From: Coniella vitis
Taxonomy: Eukaryota; Ascomycota; Sordariomycetes; Diaporthales; Schizoparmaceae
Length of the DNA stretch: 64,000 bases
NCBI GenBank assembly: GCA_011317545.1
Contig: WUJK01000009.1
Span: forward strand, 1,984,001 to 2,048,000
Reading direction: 5' to 3'
A program made the translations under genes and the position numbers. Below, piece after piece: positions 23,181-33,789 of the stretch; positions within the stretch are counted from its first letter, which is position 1; each line of letters starts with the position of its first letter. Under the pieces are notes generated by a model. It was not told the origin of the DNA, did not search any database, and saw only the letters and a list, made by a program, of their open reading frames with translations.

Positions 23181-24047
23181 ATGGCTGATAACGGAGAAGG
23201 GCCTGCTCAGCCTGCTCAGCCTGCTCAGCCTGCTCAGCAGCAACAACAGCAGCAGCAGCAGCAACAACAGATTGTGCACTTGGTGGCACAAGTCCGCACA
23301 TATCTCCAGGAGCCCCCGCTGCTCAAAGACTACAACCCAAACGAACCCTACCAGCCCTGGCCACCAGAGTCGAGCGTACACCAGGAATACATCCTCGACC
23401 GGCCCGACTTTGACGGCAAATACAGCGCCTACTACCGGCTCCGCGACGTGACCCCTCGCGAGGCCGCCGCGGCCGCCGCGCAGGCCGCCGACGACAACGA
23501 GCCCGCCCCCGCCCTCCTGCCCGAGGACTTCCCCGCCAACAACGCCCCGGCGCAGCGCCGGCTCGCCAACCAGCTCGTCCTTGCCATGACCTATCTCGGC
23601 CACAACTGCACGGACCGCGACAAGACGTACCTCCTCGGCCCGCTGCGCAAGATCCGCACCTTTGAGTTCAACCTCATGGCCTGGCGGCTGCTCTTTGAGA
23701 TCCACAGCGCTCAGCAGGGCCACGTGCGGCTGCCCAGCGTCGGCACCGGGTCCGAGGTCAAGCTGAAGGCATATGCCAATTTCCGGGAGCGCTACCACGA
23801 GGTGTGGAAGGTGTTGCGCGCCTACAAGTCGATTGTCCGGAGCTTGTTCGAGACGCCCTTCACGACCAAGCTGGCCGTCAATCCGTTCACGGAGGAGGGC
23901 AAGAAGAAAACCAATAGGAAGCTGAACGAGGCTCGATCTGCAAGGCAGCAAGCAGCAGCACAGGCGCAGGCGCAGCAGCAACAACAACAACAGCAGCAGC
24001 AGCAGCAGCAGGCTGGCGACGGTAACGACGGCGACGGGGAAGAGTAA
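23181..24047 (+). CDS. Uncharacterised 288-aa protein flanked by glutamine runs
   Basis: A single exon. The ATG at 23181 (GACATCATGG, good context) was preferred to an upstream in-frame ATG because the intervening residues look like leader. N-terminus: four PAQ tripeptides encoded by a perfect 9-nt tandem repeat (23203-23238), then about ten Gln. The central 200 residues are well ordered: YNPNEPYQPWPP, YILDRPDFDGKYSAYYRLRDV, an Ala-rich helix, then a helical region (LANQLVLAMTYLGHNCTDRDKTYLLGPLRKIRTFEFNLMAW is its core) ending in a basic segment (EEGKKKTNRKLNEARSARQ). C-terminus: Ala/Gln repeats with about 13 Gln and an acidic end. There is no signal peptide or membrane segment. The basic plus Gln-rich make-up suggests a nuclear protein. 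I do not recognise the family. Confidence 0.75.
   Translation: MADNGEGPAQPAQPAQPAQQQQQQQQQQQQIVHLVAQVRTYLQEPPLLKDYNPNEPYQPWPPESSVHQEYILDRPDFDGKYSAYYRLRDVTPREAAAAAAQAADDNEPAPALLPEDFPANNAPAQRRLANQLVLAMTYLGHNCTDRDKTYLLGPLRKIRTFEFNLMAWRLLFEIHSAQQGHVRLPSVGTGSEVKLKAYANFRERYHEVWKVLRAYKSIVRSLFETPFTTKLAVNPFTEEGKKKTNRKLNEARSARQQAAAQAQAQQQQQQQQQQQQQAGDGNDGDGEE
23203..23238 (+). repeat. 9-nt tandem repeat (CCTGCTCAG)x4
   Basis: Four CCTGCTCAG units encode Pro-Ala-Gln four times, leading directly into the first Gln run of the 288-aa protein. Confidence 0.85.
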
Positions 24048-26130
24048 CATGGATGTTTTTTCTTTTGTTTTATCATGATCGGATTTGTGAATCCCCTTGT
24101 GGGTATGGAATGAGAAAAATACTGGCTACGGGATACATTTCCATGCCAAGGTGGCGGAACAAGAGTCCTCCCCCGGGAAAGATTGGGGGCTGTATACTAG
24201 AGTCACTTGTAAAGTATTCTGTGTCCTTAGATTAGGATGGTTGGCGTTATAGACCTGTTGAACACTTTGAATATACACTAATTGCTTGCTTTGAAAAGCT
24301 CTGAGATCTCGTTCGTTGATACGTCCTTCAACCTCAATTTGTAAAGCCCATCTTCCGTCATTGGTGTTGCCACGAATGAGTTCTGTTTGGAATAAAGGAG
24401 GTCTTTTTCTGCATTCTATTGGATTCATCAACGAAGCCACATTGTCAAATCTATCTATGGGCCTGGCCAAGTCATTCACCCTGTAGAATGTCGAATTGTA
24501 AGACTTGGTCTTTGCCACCGTACTGCTCCAGATTCTGTCGAGCCTGGCGGGCGGCCTTCACTCTTTCTCTCTCTCTCGAGCCGTGGTGACTGAGAGTCCT
24601 CTTTGGGTACAAATACCTCATTTCTTGACCCGGCATTGTCTCCGATACTTGTGAATTATATGTTGGTTATGAGGTCGTGAGATCATGCAGTTCCGCCCAT
24701 TGACGCCCCATGTCACCCAATCTATATATATGTATATATATACACGTCGAACCGACCACGGTTCCCACATCCAATCTACATCACCTTTGACAGGAAATCC
24801 TACTTCCAAGATCTTCCTTCACAGACATTTATGTAATAAAAGCAGACGCAGATCCGATTGCGGCATGTACATATGGTGGCTGCTGATTTCCCTTTTTTTC
24901 TTCTTTTTTTTTTTTTTTTAATACATTCCATTGCGCATTATTATATCTCCCCCCTCCTTCTTTTCACCAGAGTAGCCCGCGCGGGTTTTGGCTAAGTACT
25001 AGCTCATATGGCCAATTCTCCCGCCGTTGTGACAAATCATTCGTTTCCTTGGATGGACGGAGCTGATGACTTGAACAATTGCTAAGTAGATAAAAGAGAT
25101 TTTCACATCTTTCCCGAAAGTGAGGGAGAAAAAAACAAGAGAGAAAAAGAGAGAAAGAAAGAAACAAAGACCCCCTCACAAACTTTCCGTGCTTCTACAC
25201 AACACGGCGGCGATTGACAGTGTCATTTCAGCAAGCCTCTGGAAAAAATAGAGTTGCGGTTTTCGGCGAACGAGTAAAAGCAAAAGGAAAAAAAAAAAAG
25301 AAAATCGTCTCTCTGCAAAAAAGCTCATTATAACATCGTCCCTTAATCCCCGCGAAAACCCTCTTATCAATCATCTTCCCATTCCTCAAACAAAACACAC
25401 AATGTAACAATTGAACTCATTCTACACCAGTAAACAGATGGAGATAGATAGTCTGAAAGTCTTGCATTGCATTGCATTGCAGCCTTGCCAACCCGAACCC
25501 AGCCTCGGGAATTTCCCACCTGTCGGAACTTATATAGTACACCCCCTCCCCCAAAAATGGAGCATTTCCCCCGGCCTGCATAGATGATGTAATCATGACT
25601 CCTTTACCACAACAACAGATTGAGACTACAAAAGAAGGAAAGGCAGCAAAGGGTAATATTTCTATTATACAAGAGCAGGACATAGCTCATCAGATTTGCT
25701 CCAAAACCTGATCTTGGATATGCCTCGACGAAAACGAACCTCTCATGCCAATACAGACACATTAAAAGGCAAATAGTAACCGACACCGAGAGTCATTACA
25801 AACAGCACACCATAATACATCAAACACTTTTCCATAACCCGAATGTTAATTCAAATCTTTTCTTTTTATTTTACTTGCTTGCTTTGCTAGCTATCAGTCT
25901 ACGACTGGTTTGTGGTAATGTAAAGAAGTGTGGCTCTTTGAAGAGTCACACCACGATAAAAAAAAAAAAAGAGGGAAACCCAAAATATGTAAACCTCCCA
26001 ATAGAAAACACGAGCGCTAATCCTTAACAAAACACGCGGCAAATCGTCATGGCTCATGAAAACAAGCCAATTGTGCTTCCAACATTCTCAGTCCGAAGAC
26101 GTAACGTAACCCCTTCAGAAATGGACCATT
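24048..26130. other. Convergent intergenic region
   Basis: About 2.1 kb between two convergent genes, AT-rich, with T runs (24893-24919), A runs (25288-25301, 25959-25971) and an (AT)-type stretch near 24723-24742. It should contain both 3' UTRs. Open frames are short and overlapping; no gene supported. Confidence 0.5.
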
Positions 26131-28425
26131 TTACAACTTGGGTGTGCTTGTCCGCGAGATTGGCTTGTCATCCCTGTTCAGGTCAAAGCGATCCAGCATC
26201 ATCACCTTATCCCAAGCAGCGACAAAGTCCTTGACCAGCTTGCCCTGTCCGTCGACCTGGCCATACACCTCGGCAATGGCGCGTAGCTCGGCGTGGGAGC
26301 CAAAGACGAGGTCGACACGCGTGGCGGTCCACTTCTTGGTACCAGTCTTGCGATCAACACCATTCCACAGCTCGTTATCGCTACCGGCGTCAACCCACTG
26401 GGTCTCCATGTCCAAAAGGTTGACAAAGAAGTCGTTGGTCAGGACACCAGGGCGCTTGGTCAGCACACCATGCGAGGAACCGTCATAGTTGGCGTTCAAG
26501 GCACGGAGACCACCGATAAGCGCGGTCAGCTCAGGAGGCGTCAGGTTCAGAGTCTGGGCCTTGTCGATCAGGTGCTCCTCGGCGCGACCGCGAGGAGTGG
26601 ACTTGCCAAAGTTGCGGAAACCATCCACCTTGGGCTCGAGGTAGGCAATCGAACTGACCTCAGTTTGTTCTTGAGAAGCATCCGTGCGGCCAGGCGTGAA
26701 AGGAACGACAACGCTGTGGCCAGCGTCCCGAGCACCCTTCTCGACAGCGGCGCTACCAGCAAGAACAATCAAGTCAGCAAGAGATATCTTCTTGCCACCC
26801 GAAGCTTCGCTGTTGAATTGTTGCTGGATCTTCTCGAGACCGTTCAGCACCTTGTGCAGCTCGTCAGGGTTGTTGGCAGCCCACTTGTTCATAGGGTTGA
26901 GGCGGATGCGAGCGCCATTGGCACCACCGCGCTTGTCGCTGTTGCGGAAGCTCGAAGCCGAGCCCCATGCAGTGGCAATCAAACGGGAGGGCTCAAGACC
27001 AGAAGACAGGATGGTCTGCTTAAGGCTGGCAACATCCTTCTCGTCAACCAGTGGGTGGTTGACCTTGGGGACGGGGTCTTGCCAGATGAGCTCCTCCTTG
27101 GGGACCTCGGGGCCGAGGTAGCGGTCAATAGGGCCCATGTCACGGTGCAGCAGCTTGAACCAGGCACGAGCAAAAGCATCCTCGAGTTCCTCGAAATGCG
27201 TCAGCCAGTGTCGAGTGATCTTCTCGTACTCGGGATCGAAGCGCATCGACAAGTCGGTGGTCAACATGGTTGGCTTGCGCTTCTTGTTGGTGTCAAAGGG
27301 GTCTGGAATGACAGCGTCGGCATTCTTGGCCACCCACTGAGGGGCCCCGGCAGGGCTGTGCTCGAGCTCCCACTCGTTGTTGTACAGAGACTCGAGGAAG
27401 CCGTTGCCCCACTTTGTAGGCGTCTGGGTCCAGACAACCTCGAGGCCAGAGGTGATGGCATCGCCACCCTTGCCAGAAGCGTGCTTGCTAATCCAGCCGA
27501 GTCCCTGGTGCTCAATACCCGCTGCGGCAGGTTCTGGTCCACAGTTGCTGTCTGGAGCGGCACCGTGGGTCTTGCCAAAAGCGTGACCACCGACAATAAG
27601 AGCGGCAGTCTCCTCGTCGTTCATGCCCATGCGGCCAAAGGCTGTGCGAATATCGTGGGCAGCAGCAACAGGGTCAGGGTTGCCGTCGGGACCGGTGGGG
27701 TTGACATAAATCAAACCCATGTGTGTGGCAGCAAGCGGCTCTTCGAGCTCGCGATTCTTGAGGTCTGTGTCCTTTGAGAAGTCGCTGCCCAGCGCACCCT
27801 TCTTGCTAATATCCTTGAGAGCCTTGGAGTAACGGGTGTCGTTGCCCTGGGGGAAGAAGGTGTTCTCGCTACCCCAGTACACAGACTCGTCGGCCTGCCA
27901 AGTGTCTGGGCGACCAGCGCCAAAGCCAAATGTCTTGAAGCCCATGGACTCCAGGGCAACGTTGCCTGCAAGCAGGATCAAATCGGCCCACGAAATCTTG
28001 TTTCCGTACTTTTGCTTGATGGGCCACAACAGACGGCGGGCCTTGTCGAGGTTGCCGTTGTCGGGCCAACTGTTGAGAGGCTCAAAACGTTGCTGACCAG
28101 CACCACCGCCGCCACGGCCGTCAAAGACGCGGTATGTACCGGCCGAGTGCCATGCCATGCGAATCAGCAGACCGCCATAGTGGCCAAAGTCGGCGGGCCA
28201 CCAATCCTTGGAGTCGGTCATGAGGTTGTGGAGGTCTTTCTTGAGGGCGGCGTAGTCGAGGGTCTTGAAGGCCTCGGCATAGTCAAAGTCCTTGCCGAGA
28301 GGATTGGAGGCAACGCCATTCTGGCGCAGAATGTCGAGCTTGAGATTGTTGGGCCACCAGTTGGTGTTTCTGGTGCCGCCACCAGCAACGTTGCTGTGGA
28401 AGGGGCACTTGTCGACGCTACCCAT
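26131..28425 (-). CDS. katG: Catalase-peroxidase (KatG), cytosolic type
   Basis: Single exon, 764 aa from the ATG at 28425 (MGSVDKCPFHS). The frame stays open 74 codons further upstream, but that stretch contains a TATA-like sequence and low-complexity Asn/Thr codons, so it is read as leader. It is a haem enzyme that disproportionates H2O2 and has peroxidase activity. The distal site is Arg89/Trp92/His93 (RMAWHSAGTYR). The covalent Trp-Tyr-Met adduct residues are present as Trp92, Tyr240 (IYVNPTGPDG) and Met266, and the proximal His is His281 (GGHAFGKTHG). The second, gene-duplicated half without functional haem follows to the C-terminal PKL. No signal peptide, so it belongs to the intracellular rather than the secreted fungal group. 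Fungal katG genes are known to derive from bacterial transfer; nothing here looks recently acquired. Expected role: defence against internal or host-derived peroxide. Confidence 0.97.
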   Translation of the reverse strand: MGSVDKCPFHSNVAGGGTRNTNWWPNNLKLDILRQNGVASNPLGKDFDYAEAFKTLDYAALKKDLHNLMTDSKDWWPADFGHYGGLLIRMAWHSAGTYRVFDGRGGGGAGQQRFEPLNSWPDNGNLDKARRLLWPIKQKYGNKISWADLILLAGNVALESMGFKTFGFGAGRPDTWQADESVYWGSENTFFPQGNDTRYSKALKDISKKGALGSDFSKDTDLKNRELEEPLAATHMGLIYVNPTGPDGNPDPVAAAHDIRTAFGRMGMNDEETAALIVGGHAFGKTHGAAPDSNCGPEPAAAGIEHQGLGWISKHASGKGGDAITSGLEVVWTQTPTKWGNGFLESLYNNEWELEHSPAGAPQWVAKNADAVIPDPFDTNKKRKPTMLTTDLSMRFDPEYEKITRHWLTHFEELEDAFARAWFKLLHRDMGPIDRYLGPEVPKEELIWQDPVPKVNHPLVDEKDVASLKQTILSSGLEPSRLIATAWGSASSFRNSDKRGGANGARIRLNPMNKWAANNPDELHKVLNGLEKIQQQFNSEASGGKKISLADLIVLAGSAAVEKGARDAGHSVVVPFTPGRTDASQEQTEVSSIAYLEPKVDGFRNFGKSTPRGRAEEHLIDKAQTLNLTPPELTALIGGLRALNANYDGSSHGVLTKRPGVLTNDFFVNLLDMETQWVDAGSDNELWNGVDRKTGTKKWTATRVDLVFGSHAELRAIAEVYGQVDGQGKLVKDFVAAWDKVMMLDRFDLNRDDKPISRTSTPKL

Positions 28426-30985
28426 CCTGGCGAGCTCTGTCAAACGAGTTTTGTTATTGTTCTTGAGGCGTGCAGTAGTGGAATTGTTATTGGTGTTGGT
28501 GTTGGTTTGATTGCTGGTGCAGGAGAAAGAGGAGAAGTGGGAGGAGGTGTGACGAAGGAAAAGCCAAGAGGGCAAGAGCTCGATACCATCTGAGGGCCGC
28601 GAGGGGAAGCTGGCCGGTATATAAAGACCGGCAGCTTGCCCCCTCAAGGCAGGGGAGGGCCAAGTCGAGGCCTCGAGGCAGTGGCACCGACGGACGAATC
28701 ACAGGCTAGGCGAACTAACGCACCAGGGGACCATCAACTCGAACCCCGCGTCGGAGGCGGCGACGATGCCTCTGGCATGGCATTTGCGTGCACCAGACAC
28801 AGCAGATACAGTGCAGTTTACGCCCAAACGCTACAGATACCTGGGGCCTCTTTGCGCCGAGTGGAATCGGCAGTGGGCGAGAACGCCGCTCACTCGAACC
28901 TGCAGGGGCTGATCCCTGCAGCGTGCCCTTTCTTGTTTTGGGCGGGCTGCCGGTGCAAGGCAATGCAGTCAGGACAGCCAACCTGCCAGGCCTGCCAAGG
29001 TGCGACAGAAGACCGGTATTTCAAATCAGGGTCCCGTGGGTGGGAAGTGGCGCGCTGTCATAGAAAAGGCCCTCTGGGCCCCTGTGACTTTGGTGGCTTG
29101 GTGGGTTATCGGTGGGGGCAGAGGTGCTGATGGCGCATGCGTACTGCGACGGCATTATGCACAGCACCTCTGATCAACAACAGGTTGGGATGGAATGATC
29201 AGGTAATCACACCCTGCAGATATACTTTGCGCCGTCGTCAAGCTCCAAAACACCAGTCACAGCGCGCGGCCAAACGCTCCAGGGTCCCTGGTCATCCCAG
29301 TTCCTGACACGCTGCTAGTGCATTCCTCTAGCTGTTGGGGTTTGGGGTCCTGGGGATCTCGAGGGTCCTGCCACAACATCCTTTGACGGTAAAAGTCGCC
29401 ACCGTTTTTGTGCCTTTGGTTTCGGCGAGGTCCTCGTCCGATTCGCATTGTACAATGACAAGAAGAGCCCCAAATCAAATTCCCAGTGGCAGATCGAGCG
29501 ACGGCGGGGTTCCCCATCGCTGATCTGCTTCTATGACGGATCGAAACGGTGCGCGGTCGTGGTTGCCGGTACAGCTGGGTTACGTGGCGGGGCAGCACAG
29601 TTCCCCGCAGCCAAGAACGGCACTGGGCTGGTTGGATGTATGCATACTATGGTACCGGCAGCGAGTCAGATGCCGAAATGCTACTATGTATACACATACT
29701 AGCTATTCGGTGCGGCAAGGCCCGACTCGTTGATTGCTAATCGCAATTGCCTGATACAGCAGCGGCCTTGATCACTGTGTGCACTGTGCACACCGCGGAT
29801 GGGGACACCCAAACCAGGAACTGCCAACTTTTTACGACCAAGTATTTGTCTCTGGTTTTTTTTTTTTTTTTCTCAACTAGGTTGTCAATTGCGTCAAAAC
29901 CGAAGTGGGCTATGTTCAGGAATATACAACCGGGTCCAGCTGGGCAGCTCTTCGATTGACCGGCCCGGTGGCTGGCAGGCAGGCATAGGATGTTTTGCTG
30001 AACAGTAGCGCGGAGAAAGCTCGGCCTTGTTTGGCCCTTTCCAACAAATCGTATGAGGTCTGCGATGAGGCGGGGTTTCTGCATGTTATTAACGTCGATT
30101 GCTCTTCGGTTGTAGGTACGCACAGACAGCGTATAGAAGAGATCTTGCCGGCTGATCAATACAAAAGTCACACAAAGTTGCAACCCGGGCAAGAACCAGA
30201 CGAAACAAAACAGGCCACAATCCACCTGATGCCCTCATGAAACTATTGCTGCTGCCACCCACACGCTGCCCCACTGCAACCCTCAGCCACATCACCATTA
30301 AGCGGGAGCTACATAGTACATACTTTTGGTTGAGATTCGAGACTTGAGACTGCATCTTCCCCGCAGTTGCACTCTTGCCTATGGAGAAACTGCTCAGCTG
30401 ATGCAGCCAATGGCTGGCCTGGGGACCTGGTACAAAAACTTGTCACCTCTGCCTTTCGTTTTTTTAGTCGCCTATTGCCTCTCGCTGGCCGAATGTGTTG
30501 TGAGAATAATCAAATCTTGCGAGAGCAATTGGCTGCCAAAATGACCGTCTTGATCTCTACCTAGCACCAAGCTGCAGCTAGCTTGCACATAAAAAATAAC
30601 AATGCGGCTGAAGTTGATTTAAGGTTATGGGGCCAGTGGGGATCCTGCCAGGCCTACGTAGATTTTTGGAAGATTCCGAGCTTCCAATGCGCTCCTGTTC
30701 CACTAGGGTTAGGGGTTCTATGCTAGCAATCAACGCCTGGGCGCTACTACGTAGTCAAATCAGTGAGTGTTCCCGCCTGCCAAACGATCGCCGTCGTCGG
30801 GCATGCCGTTCACCCCCGCCAGCCCACTTGTCAACGACCCTGGCTTCTTGTTGATAGCGACGTCCCTTAACGCGAAATTCACGGTCCGCATCTGCTTGTA
30901 CCTATTTCTCCGCTCCAAACAGACTAGTACTCTCGAGATAGACGCGATCAGTGGGCCAGGACACCCTGCTAAGCCATCTGCAACA
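28426..30985. other. Divergent intergenic region katG / fta1-like
   Basis: A 2.56 kb region carrying the two divergent promoters. It contains the TATA-like katG element, TACATAGTA-family words at 29682-29690 and 30310-30318, and a CTACTACGTAGT word at about 30745. A T run lies at 29858-29871. The frame upstream of 30986 is open for 73 codons but reads as leader. No separate gene supported. Confidence 0.5.
28618..28625 (-). promoter_or_regulatory. TATA-like element upstream of katG
   Basis: TATATAAA on the + strand (TTTATATA in katG orientation), about 195 nt upstream of the katG ATG and inside a near-palindrome CCGGTATATAAAGACCGG. Position and composition fit a core promoter for katG, but this rests on the motif alone. 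Confidence 0.35.
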
Positions 30986-32467
30986 ATGCCTCTTCAAAGG
31001 CGCAGGCGCGCTGCAGAGGGCGAAAATCCCGTTTCTCCCTCAGTCTCCATCCGAGAACCAGCTACCACAGATTCTTCACCCTCAAACCCATCTGGTGTAC
31101 TTTCGGCCACGGATGTCGATCTGCCACCCTTTCTCAACACCAGCTTCTCCACTCACCGCGTCTCACCCCTCTATATTGGCTCCCAGTCTCTTACACAGGA
31201 ACGCCTCAATGTTCTCTCACAGAGACTGCGTGACCTTCTCGTGGGAGACGTCGTCCGTGGTGTCCAAGTAGGCCTTGACCGAGCGCCTGACGATGGGGCT
31301 ATGCGACGCGCGGGCGCATTGGAGGCTGTCGCAATAGGCTGGGTGCGTCTGGAGAGTCTGGCGGGCAAGTACATTGGTACCAGCGGCGACCAAGATCAAG
31401 ATCCTGACAGTTCAACATCCACGGTCGAGGCTGAGGCGCCGCCTGGCAGACGAAGGGTCTTACAAATTTCCATGCAGTATGAAAACACAGAGTGTGCTGC
31501 GCTGCTTCTTCCCACTTTGCGTGACAAGTCAGCGGCAGCCACCCTCGGTCCAATGGGCGACGACTCGTCCATTCTATCGACTCCCGGAGGCAACAGACCA
31601 GCCAAGAATAATGCCAACTTCTTACATCTGCCACTGCTCCTTCTCCGGATGCCTGCTCCGCTCAAAACGGTCATTATTGACTTCATCAGTCGCACGTTTG
31701 ACTGTCGTGTTAGCTCATTGAGCCTGGGGACGCGCAGTCTGGTTAGCGCATTAGAGCGGTGGATCAAAAATTCAAAGCTGCCTACTGAAGGCAGGTTTGC
31801 TAAGGACATTGCGCTCACTTTAGGGTTCAATGTCTCCGCGATTATACCAAAACACGGCACCGAGGGACAAAATCAGGTGGAAGATGCTGCTACGAAACCG
31901 CAAATAGGCCTCAAGACAATAGACGTGATAATTCCCAACCAGGACCTTTTACGGTTTCTCAAGGCTGGCGAGGCGACGTCTGAAGCCGAACGCGTTGACA
32001 CGCTCGCCAACCGGGATGGCACTGGCAGCACCGACACATTTGGACCTGTCAAGCGCCGGAAACTAGGCGGCGACAAGGATGAAGAGAGCTGGACCTGGCG
32101 TTCTAATCCAAGGTCGCAGCAGCAGTTCAACCAGTCATTGTCATCAACAGCATCATCTGCTCCTCCACCCGACGACTCCTCTTCGGCCGAGAGGGAAAAG
32201 ATCGACGCAGCCAAAACCCAGCCTTTTATCGAGGCATTGGCAAAGTACCTGCTCAAGCACCTTGCTCTGGACTTATTCCACCCTGCTGTAAGGGTCACCA
32301 AAATTGCATGTGGCGGGTTTGTGCTGTCCGAGAGCAGGGTCAAGATCTTTGGGGCTGCTGCGTCAGGGGGTGGTGCTGTTCCTGACACAGTTCAAAAGGC
32401 CGTATGGGCTGTATTAGATGGGTTGTTGGATCGGGCGGATGTCAGCGATGTTGTCAAGGCGGTGTAG
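30986..32467 (+). CDS. fta1: Kinetochore protein of the Sim4/CCAN complex, Fta1 (CENP-L) family
   Basis: Single exon, 493 aa. The ATG at 30986 has a strong CAACAATGCC context. An upstream in-frame ATG at 30767 would add 73 residues of leader-like sequence. The N-terminus is basic (MPLQRRRRAAEG) and Ser/Pro-rich, then the conserved block PPFLNTSFSTHRVSPLYIG, typical of the Fta1 family, followed by QRLRDLLVGDVVRGVQVGL. The middle has a Leu-rich segment (FLHLPLLLLRMPAPLKTVIIDF) and SRTFDCRVSSLSLG. The C-terminal domain ends with YLLKHLALDLFHPAVRVTKIACGGFVLSESRVKIFG. In fission yeast and in vertebrates (CENP-L) this protein sits with its CENP-N/Mis15 partner at the inner kinetochore, contacting CENP-A nucleosomes. 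Assignment is by recognised motif pattern, not alignment. Convergent with met8. Confidence 0.7.
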   Translation: MPLQRRRRAAEGENPVSPSVSIREPATTDSSPSNPSGVLSATDVDLPPFLNTSFSTHRVSPLYIGSQSLTQERLNVLSQRLRDLLVGDVVRGVQVGLDRAPDDGAMRRAGALEAVAIGWVRLESLAGKYIGTSGDQDQDPDSSTSTVEAEAPPGRRRVLQISMQYENTECAALLLPTLRDKSAAATLGPMGDDSSILSTPGGNRPAKNNANFLHLPLLLLRMPAPLKTVIIDFISRTFDCRVSSLSLGTRSLVSALERWIKNSKLPTEGRFAKDIALTLGFNVSAIIPKHGTEGQNQVEDAATKPQIGLKTIDVIIPNQDLLRFLKAGEATSEAERVDTLANRDGTGSTDTFGPVKRRKLGGDKDEESWTWRSNPRSQQQFNQSLSSTASSAPPPDDSSSAEREKIDAAKTQPFIEALAKYLLKHLALDLFHPAVRVTKIACGGFVLSESRVKIFGAAASGGGAVPDTVQKAVWAVLDGLLDRADVSDVVKAV

Positions 32468-32806
32468 TGGTGCGTGCGTGCGTGCGTGTGGTTTTGAGTA
32501 TTAGACAAAGCATTGCGATGTACACAAGAGCTCGGAAGAGGTGTGTCTAGAAACTGTCTATCCGCAGTCAAAGAGAGTACAACCAATGGCCAAGTAAAGG
32601 AACATCAGATTCCAGTCCGAGTCTGACACGACAAATTTGTTGACGACAGTTACGGAGATGGAAGCCAAGCAGTACCCGAGAATCGAGGCAGTGGGATTAT
32701 TTGCAAGCACCGCCAAATGGCCTCTGCCAAACCTGGGTATCATTGTTCTTATTTATTTTTGTTTATCCTCATTTCCCTTTTCCTGTCCCCTGATTTCCCT
32801 GAGCCA
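32468..32806. other. Convergent spacer fta1 / met8
   Basis: A 339-nt spacer with a (GTGC)n-like microsatellite directly after the fta1 stop (about 32470-32489). It should hold both 3' UTRs. No gene seen. Confidence 0.5.
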
Positions 32807-33789
32807 TCAGCACCCAACAGAAAACCCAAACGATCCATCAAACTCCCAAATTCCCTGCTGCCCTTCCCTCATTCCCTTCAACACGTCCAAATCAGGCAAC
32901 TCCTCCCCACTCTCATAGAATTGTAACAAATTCGCCATATCTTCTTCGGTCATGTCCGCAAACGCACTCCAGTCATACATATCACTCACCTCAATCATCC
33001 AGCCCATCCTCTTTGCAATCTGCTTGTTCCCCTTGCCCGGTTCAATCTTTCTCAGCATTGCTCTCAGTTTGCCCACTTTTTCAATCGCTTCGCCCGCGCG
33101 TGGGGGCAGAGAAGATGCGATGGATTTGCGGATAGTGGCTGCGAGGCGTGGGCCTTTGCCGTTTGTGCTGACCATTATTTGGAGGGGACCGTCGCGGTGG
33201 ACGGAGCCAAAGTAAAAGTCGCATTCCGGGGGCACGTCGGCTATGTTTGCGGGGATGCGGAGGGCGTGACAGAGCTGGTAGATTTCTGAGGAGGCGATGG
33301 GATCGTCTATGGCTGTGAGGACGAGGGAGGGTGGTTCGAATTGGTTGTTGTTTGGTTCGCTTTGTTTGTCAGGGGACAAGGGAGAGGAAGAGGGTGGTGT
33401 CGATAGTGAAGGGTCTAGGTCGGATGCGAGGAATTTGCGGTCAATGTGGGTTACTTGGCCGGTTGCGACGCGGTGGGCGACTTCGGGGTTCAGGCCATCG
33501 CGGGGGCAGATGACGGTGACGAGAGCGTCTGCGTTGAGGCAGTTGAGGATGCGGCCTGCTGCTACCTGTTTGTATATACTTTTTGTGAGTGACCGGCCCA
33601 AACTGTAGCGTGAGGGTCCACCAAGTGGTATTGGGTAGTAAGAGGATCAACGAATCAAGATGGTGTACAAATGACAAGACTGACCTCGCCGCCGCCTATG
33701 ACAAGCACGCGTTTACCTCGTATTTGCCAGGCGAGAATGAGACTACCTCCTCCGTCGACCTGTGGGAAGTTTGCGTCTGATTCGCCCAT
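32807..33789 (-). CDS. met8: Siroheme synthase: precorrin-2 dehydrogenase / sirohydrochlorin ferrochelatase
   Basis: Two exons (33789-33685, 33565-32807) encode 287 aa, close to yeast Met8 (274 aa). The enzyme oxidises precorrin-2 with NAD+ and inserts Fe2+, giving the siroheme cofactor of sulfite and nitrite reductases. The N-terminal Rossmann motif is V28-L-V-I-G-G-G-E-V-A-A-G-R40. It is interrupted exactly between Glu35 and Val36 by a 119-nt intron (GTCAGT...AAACAG). Then come CLNADALVTVICP, an insertion rich in Ser/Pro/Asn (residues about 80-105), LTAIDDPIAS at the position of the catalytic Asp loop, and the dimerisation and C-terminal domains (DFYFGSVHRDGPLQIMVSTNGKGPRLA, typical of Met8/CysG). 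The unrelated SUMT methylase half found in bacterial CysG is absent, as in other fungi. It is divergent from pep7 with 836 nt between the starts. Confidence 0.93.

Noticed and set aside
26293..27777. Long (494-codon) frame on the + strand opposite katG
   Set aside because: Antisense shadow of a codon-biased, highly conserved gene; it has no domain of its own.
28426..28647. In-frame N-terminal extension of katG by 74 codons
   Set aside because: It contains the TATA-like element and Asn/Thr low-complexity codons. Starting at MGSVDKCPF matches the length and N-terminus expected for the family.
28731..28760. GGTTCGAG on the minus strand, resembling a tRNA B box
   Set aside because: The following bases do not complete the TPsiC arm, and no acceptor stem or A box could be paired around it.
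30767..30985. In-frame N-terminal extension of the Fta1-like protein by 73 codons
   Set aside because: Leader-like composition, and the ATG at 30986 has a much better context (CAACAATGCC).
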